Assembly (NCBI GenBank): GCA_019314375.1
Contig: JAFCZJ010000015.1
Coordinates: 1 to 64,000 of the forward strand
Origin: Deltaproteobacteria bacterium
GTDB taxonomy: Bacteria > Myxococcota > B64-G9
Direction of reading: 5' to 3'
Length of the DNA: 64,000 nucleotides
A program made the translations under genes and the position numbers. Every line of letters begins with the position of its first letter. Positions within the stretch are counted from its first letter, which is position 1. The notes below the pieces were generated by a model. It was given only the letters and a program-made list of their open reading frames with translations, made no database searches and was not told where the DNA came from. Of the stretch, positions 11,101 to 20,104 are shown piece after piece.

Positions 11101-12688
11101 TGCGCTTTTCTTCCCGAAGAGAAGGCATGGCCTTGGGAAAAAACCCGTCGCCCTTTCTCCTGCTCAAGTGCAACCCGGCCTCAAAAGCCACCTGCCACGC
11201 CGGATCTTTCGTCGCCTGCAGAAGCTCCTTGCGATAGGCCCTGGGTTTAAACAAGCCCAGGATTCGCGCCGCGCGCACCCGGGCCGGCAGTTCCCCCTTT
11301 TTCAATATCCGGGCAAACAAAGGGAAGGGATCCAGGGGCATGGTCAGAAGCTGCAGTGTCTTCTGGGTGCATACATTCCAATCCGCCGTCATAAAAACCT
11401 GGACGATATACTGGACCTGCTCCTCCATGGAAAGCAGCTCAAGGCGCCGCTTGGCAGCATAAGCTATCCTATTGGCATTCCGATATTCGGCAAACTCGGC
11501 CAACAGGACCCGTACTTCTCTCTTCGGATGCTCGGCGATGGCATCAACCACCAGATCATTATTGTATCTGGGGCAACCGGTCTTGATCGCTACATACTTG
11601 CGATACGCCGCCCTGATCTTGTGGGCGTAAACCGGATCCTTCGTGAGACGCAGAAGAAAGACCCAGGCGTACATGCGTTGCTTCGGATCTTCCTGCTTTT
11701 CCTGCTTCAGCAGGTATGCCTTTCCCTCGGGATCCCCAAGAACAGCCATGGCGTAAGCCAATACAGACTTGTTTTCATAGACCGGGGACGCAGGAACACC
11801 TTTTTCCTCGGCAAAAGCCTCCTGCAATACTGGCAAAGCCCGCTTATCCTCCAGGAAGCCCAAGGAATAGGCGGCCCAAAATCGATGCCGAAAATTTCGC
11901 TTTTTGACGATGCGCATGAGGACATCGGTCGCTCGCCGATCCCCCAGGTCACCTAGCGCTCTAATCAATCCATTGTCGCAAGAACCCGATTTCTCAGCCA
12001 CTCTTTCGAGTTTTGCCAGCCAAATGGGCAAAAACCCTTTGCGCTTGAATCGGACCAATTCCAAGGCCAGCTTTCCGTACCAGCCCATGTATTGCTTGTT
12101 TTTTTTCATCACCTCCCGTAAGTGCTCAAGGGCCTCGGGGGTGCCGATGCGAGCAAGGACTCGCCGCACCTTGTGATCCCTGGCTCCGCGATTGGCTTTG
12201 GAATATGCGATTAGGGGCTTGGCGATTTTCGGCCCGTTGCGCTTCAGCAGGGCATTGGCCGTTGCCTCTCTTAGTCTGCGGTGCTTGCTATTCAAATAGC
12301 CCACAAGGATCATCGCGGTGGCTTCATCATAAGGCAAGTGCATCAGCCCTTGAACCGCCGCGATACGAATCGATCCTGCCCTGCTGGTGTCCAGAGTTCC
12401 CGGATCATCAAGATACTTGAGCAGCAGTTTCCTCGCGTCGGGATGACGAGTGGCCGGAACCAAATCCCTTAGGAAAAGGTGCCCACCCTTAGACTCCCGA
12501 GGGGTCTCTTTAGCGAGGTCAAAAAACGCGGGACCATATCTGTCCAGCAACTCTTTCAGATCTCGCCTCGGCACATGCACAGGATCCCCGGTAAAGATTT
12601 CGTACGGTTGAATCCTCTCCACCCCGCCATCGGCAGCCAGGGGCAGCAAAGTCATAAAGGCCACCAAGAATACAATTCGCTCTCTCAT
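8138..12688 (-). CDS. large exported multidomain protein: HEAT repeats, two-component-regulator-like propeller, transglutaminase-like domain, TPR
   Basis: HEAT-like repeats in N-terminal half; propeller motifs (VRSIEVGPEGEIYAGGPGFL); Y_Y_Y-like WDYSSVKYRFKLDQREWTEWS; KVGDCDDLTVLYSSVLEALNVPTAVV transglutaminase-like; C-terminal TPR. Confidence 0.75.
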   Translation of the reverse strand: MRERIVFLVAFMTLLPLAADGGVERIQPYEIFTGDPVHVPRRDLKELLDRYGPAFFDLAKETPRESKGGHLFLRDLVPATRHPDARKLLLKYLDDPGTLDTSRAGSIRIAAVQGLMHLPYDEATAMILVGYLNSKHRRLREATANALLKRNGPKIAKPLIAYSKANRGARDHKVRRVLARIGTPEALEHLREVMKKNKQYMGWYGKLALELVRFKRKGFLPIWLAKLERVAEKSGSCDNGLIRALGDLGDRRATDVLMRIVKKRNFRHRFWAAYSLGFLEDKRALPVLQEAFAEEKGVPASPVYENKSVLAYAMAVLGDPEGKAYLLKQEKQEDPKQRMYAWVFLLRLTKDPVYAHKIRAAYRKYVAIKTGCPRYNNDLVVDAIAEHPKREVRVLLAEFAEYRNANRIAYAAKRRLELLSMEEQVQYIVQVFMTADWNVCTQKTLQLLTMPLDPFPLFARILKKGELPARVRAARILGLFKPRAYRKELLQATKDPAWQVAFEAGLHLSRRKGDGFFPKAMPSLREEKRKLWAYAPTKAGMGFYPPSQKTGHPRRGQHVFHLAEMPDGRIALAASGGLHFFDGMQWQVLGKQDGLCSDVVFDVALSGKNLLVLGPQGLAEQSKGKFVCHRADRETYRLLVSGKRVFIGSEKGVLEYRRGVYKQLPGLDKPVGALFRDREGDLWVSLAWNEFFHHAPSGAPLLQQTKKGWIKHGEPFVAFYGKSRSLTDPLTPVLIYDLNMDAEGRLLVASTFGLLRKEKQKGRWSNLSNQGGQHPWTAVRSIEVGPEGEIYAGGPGFLDVLRKEKWTRVSYDRRDSGSGLVRDLRQEQNKSAAIDLLLDKRGGMWMIRNSLASISVWKRNETIAGQLQKTKKFLTGRVLRLLDNDSERMALPPETMISSVIGGLTIQNPDKDMRLPNRTRRFKKGEVQALPSSGAMISAVAKDPWDYSSVKYRFKLDQREWTEWSEKTTLFTPADMAEGLHVVLVQSKDEQGNLDPTPAELRFQLRPRDIALVKIHNGDFQRIFPSQTERYKKVGLGKVEVENRTNLPLEMDLQLDIEGLTEPTRTRVKLAAGEKRWFSVNASLLDKALSNTGQRTVQALVTAEFLHNDVKRTAKQSFPVVLLEGKAFEWDKPERIGAFINGQDPMVAQFAAALFREFSAKHADLAKPSHPLHRHLLALYAFNALNDLGIRYKPDSKRPFASVKKGALDTVNFPAQTLARKVGDCDDLTVLYSSVLEALNVPTAVVPVSGHVFMMYNTGVLAENRASFPVELKKTVIHQDELWVPVETTMLGKAKGFAQAWSKGAENYHGKYKVRGKQWVEVATAWLDNPPASLPQRAGVKMPALRLAKANKEAKSLLAAYVKQVEKQAGTGTGHDALIKKGSMLAKSGMFGEALKAYEAAAKLKESYKSIYGLATAQAGTGEMLMALVSFQKARGKAKGNKARFACELAIAQCYKVNGNVKKSRRHLKVALKLNPAARFDGRYRSLVGYLESDAETKAAGDEETPPFFQNILSGL

Positions 12689-12692
12689 CTTC

Positions 12693-12724
12693 TTCCTCCA
12701 GCCATTCTTTTCCTCCAGCCATTC
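12693..12724. repeat. 15-bp direct repeat (period 17) duplicating the Shine-Dalgarno of the 1516-aa gene
   Basis: ttcctccagccattc at 12693-12707 and 12710-12724; minus-strand GGAGG lies 6 nt from the ATG. Confidence 0.85.
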
Positions 12725-12866
12725 GATCCAACAGACGGAATCGTTTCAAGATCTCGCAGATTCTACACAGCTTGTCGCTCCCAGGCCACCCACCAAAACG
12801 TCATATGGATATTTTCGCATGCTTGTGCTCTACTCAAACAGGCCGGGAAGCGACCGAGGTGAAAAC

Positions 12867-13517
12867 ATGAGCAAAATTTATCCAGACTCCGGCGTCGAAG
12901 TGCAGGGTCTTGTGGCCCGCCACTATGACTTGATCATGAATGTCATGTCCCTGGGTCTCTATCCCAAATTCATCCGCTCCACCGTGGCCAAGATGGGCAT
13001 CCAACCCAAGGACTGTATTCTCGATTTGGGCTGCGGCACGGGCCGAAACACCCGCCTGATGCATCAACATCTGAACGGGGATGGCCATATCCTGGGTCTC
13101 GACATCTCGCCCATCATGGAAAAGCAATACAAGAAGAACTGCCGGGATTTGCCCAATGTTAAATTCCGTCATCAGCGGGCCGACGTCCCCTTTTCCCTGG
13201 ATACCCCCTACGACAAGGCCTGGATGAGTTTTGTGCTGCACGGCTTCCCCCATGAGGTCCGCTCGCAAATCATCAAAAACATCTACAACAACCTGAAGCC
13301 CGGCGGCATCTTGTGCATCCTCGATTTCGCTGAGTTCTCACTCGCAAAAATGCCGATCGGGTACCGACTCCCCTTCAAGGCCATCGAATGCAAATACGCC
13401 TTCGACTTCATCGAGCGAGACTGGAAAAATATTCTGGGTACCCACGGATTCGAAGAATTCGAAGAGCACTTCTGGTTTAAAAACTATGTTCGACTCTTGC
13501 TGGCCAAGAAAAAATGA
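12867..13517 (+). CDS. class I SAM-dependent methyltransferase (UbiE-like)
   Basis: ILDLGCGTGRNTRLM motif I; LKPGGILCILDF; start at MSKIYPDSG. Confidence 0.88.
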   Translation: MSKIYPDSGVEVQGLVARHYDLIMNVMSLGLYPKFIRSTVAKMGIQPKDCILDLGCGTGRNTRLMHQHLNGDGHILGLDISPIMEKQYKKNCRDLPNVKFRHQRADVPFSLDTPYDKAWMSFVLHGFPHEVRSQIIKNIYNNLKPGGILCILDFAEFSLAKMPIGYRLPFKAIECKYAFDFIERDWKNILGTHGFEEFEEHFWFKNYVRLLLAKKK

Positions 13518-14272
13518 CACCCTCGAATACAAAAATCTACGAACAAGCCGCCCAGATCCTCCGTGCATCGAGACGCAATATTGCCTTCACTGGAGCAGGA
13601 ATTTCCGTAGCAAGCGGCATCCCCCCATTTCGCGGAGAAGGTGGACTGTGGTCCAAACACAATCCAATTTTTCTCGACATTGAATACTTTCATAAGTACC
13701 CCCTGGATTCCTGGAAGAAAATCAAAGAAATCTTCTACGACTTTTTCGGCAAGGCCGCGCCCAACGAAGCACATAGAAAGCTTGCGGACTTGGAATCAAG
13801 AGGATGGCTTGACGGGATCATCACACAGAACATCGACAACCTTCATCAGGCCGCGGGGAGCAGATCGGTCATCGAATTCCATGGCACCTCGCAAACTTTG
13901 ATTTGCACTCGATGTGGTGCCCACCTGCAGGCCTCCTCTCTTGATCTGGAAAACTTGCCACCACGCTGCAAAGACTGCGATGGGGTGCTCAAGCCAGATT
14001 TTGTTTTTTTCGGTGAACCGATCCCAAAAGATGCCCACAACAATTCCTTTGCGGAAGTCGAACGTGCCGGGGCATTCTTGGTCATCGGTACCACCGGAGA
14101 GATCATGCCGGCTTCCATCATCCCCATTATCGCCAAAAACAATGGCGTCAAAATAATCGAGATCAACATCAATCCATCCAAGTACACAAACGACATCACA
14201 GATGTCTTCATCCAAGAAAAGGCCAGCGTCGCCATGGGGGCTCTGTCCGAAATCCTCTCCTCGTCCAGATGA
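13514..14272 (+). CDS. NAD-dependent protein deacylase, Sir2 family
   Basis: FTGAGISVASGIPPFRG, TQNIDNLHQAAG, zinc CTRC...CKDC, GTTGEIMPAS. Confidence 0.95.
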   Translation: MTPSNTKIYEQAAQILRASRRNIAFTGAGISVASGIPPFRGEGGLWSKHNPIFLDIEYFHKYPLDSWKKIKEIFYDFFGKAAPNEAHRKLADLESRGWLDGIITQNIDNLHQAAGSRSVIEFHGTSQTLICTRCGAHLQASSLDLENLPPRCKDCDGVLKPDFVFFGEPIPKDAHNNSFAEVERAGAFLVIGTTGEIMPASIIPIIAKNNGVKIIEININPSKYTNDITDVFIQEKASVAMGALSEILSSSR

Positions 14273-15504
14273 TCTCCAGCCCACCCCCCAGAAACAGCAA
14301 CTTTGCCCCCCTGCTCTGGCATGCGGCCTTTTTGGCCCTGGCTTCCAACTTCATGGACGTGGACACCATCATCCCCTCCATGCTCATCAAGGCCGGCGGC
14401 AACGAGATTCACTTAGGCTTCATGACCGCCATCATGCTGGGTGGATCCAGTTTGTTTCAGCTCTTCTTTGCCGGGCTGATCTCTCACAAGCCAAGAAAGA
14501 AGAATTTCTTACTCTGGGGCATCAACCTGCGAATCATCGCGCTCTTTGCCTTGGCTATTCTGTTCTTTTATTCAGACTCACTGGCTCAAGGGCTTTTGAT
14601 TCTGTTCATCTTTGTCTTCATTTCTCAGTTTTCCTTCAGCGGAGCCTTCGCCAACATTTCCTACGTGGACATTGTGGGCAAGTCCATCAAGGGACCCGCG
14701 CGAAAAACCTTTTTTTCCGCCAAGCAGGTCGTTTTCAGCGCAGGTGTCTTCGTCTCAGCCCTGGTCGCGCGCGAATTGCTGGTCATGTTGGACTTCCCCA
14801 ACAACTACGCCTTTTTGTTCGCCCTGGCCGCGGCCCTGCTGTTTGTCGCATCCCTTGGCTTTTGGCGCCTGAAAGAGGAGCCGACCCAAACCGCGGAAAA
14901 AAAGACCTTGCTGAAATTTCTGACGATGATCCCCGCCGAGGTCAAAAACAACAAGAACCTGAAATACTATCTCTTACTGATCAACAGCTTGGGTCTGGGT
15001 TTGAGCACCCTTCCTTTCATCATCTATCTGGCAAAAGAAAGCTTCGGCCTATCTTATTCCCTCATCGGTAATTTCTTGTTGCTAAAAACCCTGGGCATGC
15101 TGGGTGCCAGTCTGCTCCTGTTGAAATTCGCGCGGCGATTTAAATATAAGTATCTCTTGATGATCAGCCTGATCTTGGCCGCCTCCATGCCCATCGCAAG
15201 CTTGCTTTTTCGAGACTCAACTCTGGCCTATCAATCCATTTTCGTATTCGCGGGCATCTTCATGGCAACTTACAAAACCGCCATCGAGGGCATTTTGCTG
15301 GAAATCTCCACCGACGAAAACCGAGCCATCTACACAGGCATCTCCGGGGCCGGCAACATCCTCACCACAATCTTTCCGCTGGTAGCCGGGGTCCTGATCC
15401 TAATCCTCGGCTACACCCCCGTCTTCATCGCAGTAAGCCTGCTCATCCTGTCGAGCTTCTATTTCGTGCTTAGAATTGACTGTAGTACAAAACTTCAAAA
15501 ATAG
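14269..15504 (+). CDS. MFS-type transporter
   Basis: About 12 hydrophobic segments; ATGA overlap with upstream sirtuin gene. Confidence 0.8.
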   Translation: MISSPPPRNSNFAPLLWHAAFLALASNFMDVDTIIPSMLIKAGGNEIHLGFMTAIMLGGSSLFQLFFAGLISHKPRKKNFLLWGINLRIIALFALAILFFYSDSLAQGLLILFIFVFISQFSFSGAFANISYVDIVGKSIKGPARKTFFSAKQVVFSAGVFVSALVARELLVMLDFPNNYAFLFALAAALLFVASLGFWRLKEEPTQTAEKKTLLKFLTMIPAEVKNNKNLKYYLLLINSLGLGLSTLPFIIYLAKESFGLSYSLIGNFLLLKTLGMLGASLLLLKFARRFKYKYLLMISLILAASMPIASLLFRDSTLAYQSIFVFAGIFMATYKTAIEGILLEISTDENRAIYTGISGAGNILTTIFPLVAGVLILILGYTPVFIAVSLLILSSFYFVLRIDCSTKLQK

Positions 15505-15514
15505 TTTTTATGAA

Positions 15515-16342
15515 TCAGGTTTGATCCTTGAGCCATTCCAGAATCCGCAGCCCGCGGCTGAAGGTGGTCAATCCCGCGCCCCAGATCCATGGCAAGGGCT
15601 CCATGATCCAGTTCTCCAGGGCTTGCTGCCTGGCCAGGGCCCCCGAGCCGATGGGGCGCTTAAGAAAAATCCGCCAGGCCTCCAGGGAACAAAAGCAAGC
15701 GGCGTGGCAGGGCGCAATCTGGCGACTGATGAGCTCCAGGCTTCGTCCCCTATCTCGGCGCCAGTCGTCTGCGCGCAATCCATGCTCACCCAGGCAGCGA
15801 TCGCTGGTGATGAGATCAAGCTGGCCTTTGCGTTTTCGCAGCACCAGGGAAGTGAAGGTTCGCTCCAGAACTTCATCCACCACATAGAGGACAAGGCTCG
15901 TGTCATCAGGCCAGAGGTGATGGAACAAGCCCTCCAGCAAGAAGAAGGGAGGCAAGGGCCCCGGCGGTGTTGGGGGATCCATCCTCAGCCCGCGCCCACG
16001 CTCATTTCGGATAGCCCCCCAGATCTTCAACAGCTGCTCTACGAAATCCTGGCCCAGGGCCAGATCGGCATCCGCCTTTTTCAGGATGCGCCGAAGGGCC
16101 CCATGCTCAAGGATCAAGATCCGGTCCATGCCCAACTCAGCGCGCAGGCTTGCGGCATCAAGGCTGGACCTGCCGAGTAGGTGGGATAAATCTCTCAAGG
16201 AGCTCACCGCATGGATCACCGAGCCCTCTTCTTCCAGTATAAGCGCCCACGAACCCAGGCCCCCCGGCGGTGTCAACGAGCGCAACAAACGAGCCCAATG
16301 CTCCGGATGCATATCCAGCACCTGAATGTCCGCTGAGATCAT
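15515..16342 (-). CDS. hypothetical protein, possible acetyltransferase-like
   Basis: ORF overlaps the upstream GH35 gene by 4 nt; family not confidently recognised. Confidence 0.5.
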   Translation of the reverse strand: MISADIQVLDMHPEHWARLLRSLTPPGGLGSWALILEEEGSVIHAVSSLRDLSHLLGRSSLDAASLRAELGMDRILILEHGALRRILKKADADLALGQDFVEQLLKIWGAIRNERGRGLRMDPPTPPGPLPPFFLLEGLFHHLWPDDTSLVLYVVDEVLERTFTSLVLRKRKGQLDLITSDRCLGEHGLRADDWRRDRGRSLELISRQIAPCHAACFCSLEAWRIFLKRPIGSGALARQQALENWIMEPLPWIWGAGLTTFSRGLRILEWLKDQT

Positions 16343-18333
16343 GTCGCATCCTCTAAGCGGATCAGGCGCACGGACCAGGCCGGCACCTCAATACGCAACT
16401 TGCCATCCTGGATTCGCAAGACGCGTTGTTGCCACAGGTCCAAAGCCACCGCCGCGCCCGGTAAATCCACCAAGGCCTCCCTGGGTTCATCGCCGGGGTT
16501 AGCCAACCAGAGACAGCGCCCTTGTGTGCCCGAACACAAAGCCGTCTCCAGCTCGGGGCAGTGCGGATCGGGTTGGCTTAGGCATCCCGCTTCTTGGGCC
16601 AAGGCAGACAAGCGCTCGGCCAGATTCGGGCTCTCCAACAAATCAGGCCAGTGCCGTATCTGCCCTTTGCCCCAGCTTTCGGGTTGCAGACAGGCTTCGG
16701 CCAGGACGGTCATGCCTTGTCCTGCCGAATCCCGTCGAGGCAGACGCGGACCCAAAACCAGCCAGCCGCCCGCACGCACGTATGCCAACAGGGCCAAGGC
16801 CGTGTCTCGCTCCATGATTTCGGCCGCGGGCAAGCAGGCCACACGAAAACGGGTGGGGTCCAGACCCCGCACAATGTCCGACTGCAAAAATGAAAGCCGG
16901 GCTACACAAAGCGCATCGAAGAAATGCTCCCGTGCCCGAACAAAATCCCTGGCCGGCGCATGCACTCCATCAGCCTTCCAGGCCATACAATCCGAACCCG
17001 ACCCGGCCCCCAGCAGGGACAGAATTCCTGACGGCAAGGGTTCCAGAGCCTGGCTCAATGCCTCGACTCGCTCGGCCAGCGGAGTGCTCAACAACACAAC
17101 GTCGTGTTGCGAACTCTGTTCGCCGAGACCCAGGCGAATCCGCAACCAGCGCCGCAGCCAATCTCGTCGTTCCGGGTCCACTTCGCCATCCCGCAAAATG
17201 GGTGCTCCAGCCCATCGGTCCCTTTCCACCAGCATGTAAAAATTAAAACCCCGCACTCCGTGCATCAAGGCACCCAAGCTCAAAAACACCTGATCATCGA
17301 TGGCGCTTGGCGGCCAGGCCAGCTGACCGCCCGAGGCAAACTCAGGGGCGGTTGGGTAACGACTGCGACCCACCAAATCCAAGCAACGGGCCTTGAAGGC
17401 CCGGTGTTGATGCCGGTTGTAATAAAAATCCATCCCCACCAGATCCAGATCTTTTTCCAAAGAGCCAAGGTCCAGGGGCGAGCGCGGCGCGCCTGGGGGC
17501 AGGTTGTGGGTGAGAGGCAAACGCAGGCCGACCTCTCGCATCATGGCCGCCACGCGAAAAACAGATCTTCGAATAAGATGTTCTCGAAACGCCGTCCAAT
17601 CCAAAAACCGAGGCAGTTCATCCATCTTCTCGATACGAAAAGAAGTAGGCGGGCGCAGGGCATCGAAAGCCCCATAAACTTGCCCATGGGCCCGCTCGAT
17701 CTCGGCCAGGCCGCCATGCTTGCGTCGCAGAAAGAGACGATAGGCAGCCAAGGCCGCTTCCGAATAGTCCTGATCGAAGGCCCCACTTCGGAAGAAAAAA
17801 TGGGTCTCGTTGTCGGCCTGCAAGAGGACCAGGGGGCCCGCCGGGTACTGCCTCGGGCGCACAATCTCCGCCAGGGCCTGCAGGTACATGCGAAACTCGG
17901 CGTAAAGTTTCTCAGCCGCCAAACTCGGTGCCGGAAACATCCGTGGCGGTGCAGGAATCCAGATCGGATGACCCTCGGGACCCCGGGCCTGAATTTCCGA
18001 ATCAGCCAAAATGCGCTCGGGGTAACCAAAACCGGTGAGCTCGGCGTTGATGTGAGGGCCCGGCCTGAGCCAAACCCCCAAGCCGCGCTCATGGGCCAAA
18101 TCCAGAAAACGGCCCAAGTCCCTGGCACCGGAAAAGTCGTATCGTCCGCGGGAGAGCTCATGAACGGACCAGGGAGCATAAGTCTCGATGAGCTTCAGGC
18201 CCATCTCGCAAACTTGATCCAAAATCCGCGGCCAGTGCTCCGGCTCCGCGCGCCAGTACTGCACCGAGCCCGAGATCAAGGGTTGAACATTGTCTCCGAG
18301 CCAGAGGCCTTGTTCATCGATGCGGACGCTCAT
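16339..18333 (-). CDS. glycoside hydrolase family 35 beta-galactosidase-like
   Basis: ISGSVQYWRAEPEHW, LIETYAPWSVHE, GVWLRPGPHINAEL motifs. Confidence 0.85.
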   Translation of the reverse strand: MSVRIDEQGLWLGDNVQPLISGSVQYWRAEPEHWPRILDQVCEMGLKLIETYAPWSVHELSRGRYDFSGARDLGRFLDLAHERGLGVWLRPGPHINAELTGFGYPERILADSEIQARGPEGHPIWIPAPPRMFPAPSLAAEKLYAEFRMYLQALAEIVRPRQYPAGPLVLLQADNETHFFFRSGAFDQDYSEAALAAYRLFLRRKHGGLAEIERAHGQVYGAFDALRPPTSFRIEKMDELPRFLDWTAFREHLIRRSVFRVAAMMREVGLRLPLTHNLPPGAPRSPLDLGSLEKDLDLVGMDFYYNRHQHRAFKARCLDLVGRSRYPTAPEFASGGQLAWPPSAIDDQVFLSLGALMHGVRGFNFYMLVERDRWAGAPILRDGEVDPERRDWLRRWLRIRLGLGEQSSQHDVVLLSTPLAERVEALSQALEPLPSGILSLLGAGSGSDCMAWKADGVHAPARDFVRAREHFFDALCVARLSFLQSDIVRGLDPTRFRVACLPAAEIMERDTALALLAYVRAGGWLVLGPRLPRRDSAGQGMTVLAEACLQPESWGKGQIRHWPDLLESPNLAERLSALAQEAGCLSQPDPHCPELETALCSGTQGRCLWLANPGDEPREALVDLPGAAVALDLWQQRVLRIQDGKLRIEVPAWSVRLIRLEDAT

Positions 18334-18367
18334 GCGGCTAAGGTATCACAAATTTGGAATGAGGATC

Positions 18368-18471
18368 GCCACACGCGCCCGCCACACGCGCCCGCCACAC
18401 GCGCCCGCCACACGCGCCCGCCATACGCGCCCGCCACACGCGCCCGCCACACGCGCCCGCCACACGCGCCC
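18368..18471. repeat. 13-bp tandem array (gccacacgcgccc) x 8, one copy with a C-to-T change
   Basis: Counted directly; copy 5 reads gccatacgcgccc. Confidence 0.95.
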
Positions 18472-18474
18472 CGG

Positions 18475-18495
18475 GCCCAGGGCGATGCCCTGGGC
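18475..18495. repeat. perfect hairpin GCCCAGGGC-GAT-GCCCTGGGC, followed by second hairpin GCCCC-TTT-GGGGC (18507-18519)
   Basis: Read directly; REP-like double stem-loop, no T-tract. Confidence 0.8.
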
Positions 18496-18617
18496 TAAGT
18501 TATTCCGCCCCTTTGGGGCTTGCTAATCGAGACCCCATTTTCGATTGGCACTCACGCGGTCCTCCGCCCTCGTACTCTTCTTGAAAAAATGATACGGTCA
18601 ATAAATCGGAGCCCAAC

Positions 18618-20081
18618 GTGGCAATCAAACGAAAAAATGACCAGTCGCCGAAGACCAAAACCCTGATCGAACTCACGCGACGAGATCTCCTCCAGCTCGG
18701 AGGGGCCGGGCTTGTCGGTGCCCTGCTCGGCAGCTCCTGCAACTCCGGCGTGGGCGATGGCCCTGACGCTGGGCTCGACGCAGGAGTTGACGCAGGAGTT
18801 GACGCAGGATCTGACGCAGGACTTGACGCAGGATCTGACGCAGGATCTGACGCAGGACTCGACGCAGGGTCTGACGCAGGACTCGACGCTGGACTTGATG
18901 CGGGGCTTGACGCTGGGCTTGACGCTGGGTCTGACGCTGGGTCTGACGCTGGGTCTGACGCTGGGTCTGACGGAGCGCCTGACGCCTCGGTCGAACCGGG
19001 TTTGCCGCCACCGCTCTTTTTCATTCACGCCTCCGACGTGCATATCGACTCGGGAAGCTTTGCCGAGCCGGCCTTCACCCTCTTTCTGGATGAGGCGATT
19101 CCGGCCTGCGGTGCCCTGGCTGTCCTGGTGACCGGCGACCTGATCGAGGTTGGCAACAACCTTGGCTCATGGGAAACCTACCAGGCGATGGTCGATGAAA
19201 GAGGGCTCGACGCCGAGACTTACATCGAGACCCCGGGCAATCACGACTCCCTGCTCGACCGCAAGCTTGCGAACTATCTCGTCTACAGCCTCGCCGGTCG
19301 CAACGGTCACGGCACCTACGGTCTGTACCACCTCGGTGCCGGAAGCGATCTTGTTCGTATCATTGCGCTGAACACCGTGAGCGCCGAGAATCCGGCGCAA
19401 GACGCGACCGGGTATCTTCAAGAGAGCCAGGTCGACGAGATCCTGGCGGAAATCGCCAATGACGGGCGTGTCCCACGCGAAACCTTAATCCTCGGCCACC
19501 ACCCCTTAGATACACCCAACGGACTTCAGCTGTGGGGCACAGACGCGCATCTCGAGCGACTGATCGCCGAAACCGGTGCCATCACCTATCTTTACGGGCA
19601 CGTCCATATGGCGCTCGACTACTGGTATGAGCAAACCCTGATCAGCCAGGCCTCCACGCTGGGCAATCCAAGCTCAGGCACGCTGACGACCCACGCCGCC
19701 TTCAGTCTCTTTGCTCTGGACGATGGGCCCGTGACGAAGAACGTTCCTCTGCTTGGAGAGCCTGCGTCGCTCTCGATCGATTGGCCGGTCGTGATGATCA
19801 CCAGACCTGCAAACCCCGCGGTCGGGATCGAAAACCCGCTCGCGACTCCACTGCCAAGAGCCTCGTCGAACCAAATCCTGCGGGCGGGTGTCTTTGCGCC
19901 CACCGAGCCAGAAGACGTTCTCTTCTCCATCGACCAAGGCCCATTCCAGCCGATGACACGCGTGGCCAACTACTATGAAGCCTCGTTCACAACGCCGGAC
20001 GCCGCATCCTGCACCATCGAAGTCAAGGCTTCAGCCGGCGGAAACACTGCGTCTGACTCAGTCGATATCGAGCTCGCCTGA
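18618..20081 (+). CDS. Tat/lipoprotein-type metallophosphoesterase with Asp-Ala-Gly repeat linker
   Basis: TRRDLLQLGGAGLVGALLGSSC twin-Arg plus lipobox; HASDVHID, VTGDLIE, TPGNHDS, GHHPLD, YGHVHMAL calcineurin-like motifs. Confidence 0.9.
   Translation: MAIKRKNDQSPKTKTLIELTRRDLLQLGGAGLVGALLGSSCNSGVGDGPDAGLDAGVDAGVDAGSDAGLDAGSDAGSDAGLDAGSDAGLDAGLDAGLDAGLDAGSDAGSDAGSDAGSDGAPDASVEPGLPPPLFFIHASDVHIDSGSFAEPAFTLFLDEAIPACGALAVLVTGDLIEVGNNLGSWETYQAMVDERGLDAETYIETPGNHDSLLDRKLANYLVYSLAGRNGHGTYGLYHLGAGSDLVRIIALNTVSAENPAQDATGYLQESQVDEILAEIANDGRVPRETLILGHHPLDTPNGLQLWGTDAHLERLIAETGAITYLYGHVHMALDYWYEQTLISQASTLGNPSSGTLTTHAAFSLFALDDGPVTKNVPLLGEPASLSIDWPVVMITRPANPAVGIENPLATPLPRASSNQILRAGVFAPTEPEDVLFSIDQGPFQPMTRVANYYEASFTTPDAASCTIEVKASAGGNTASDSVDIELA
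18765..18968 (+). repeat. 17 tandem 12-bp units encoding (Asp-Ala-Gly-Xaa), Xaa = L/V/S
   Basis: Counted from the translation DAGLDAGVDAGV...DAGSDAGS. Confidence 0.9.
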
Positions 20082-20104
20082 TCAAGGTATCCTGCTCCCC
20101 ACAA

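Noticed and set aside
18368-18471. CRISPR array
   Set aside because: The 13-bp units are directly adjacent with no spacers; no cas genes nearby. The CARF-like domain at 51844 is RtcR-type and does not imply CRISPR.
17104-18498. 464-aa plus-strand ORF opposite GH35, ending in RHTRPPHAPA repeats
   Set aside because: Antisense to a well-supported GH35 gene; the repeats are translation of the 13-bp tandem array.
18500-19043. Minus-strand ORFs with SDPASDPASSPAS / VRPSVRPSV repeats
   Set aside because: Alternative-frame readings of the 12-bp DAG-coding repeat.
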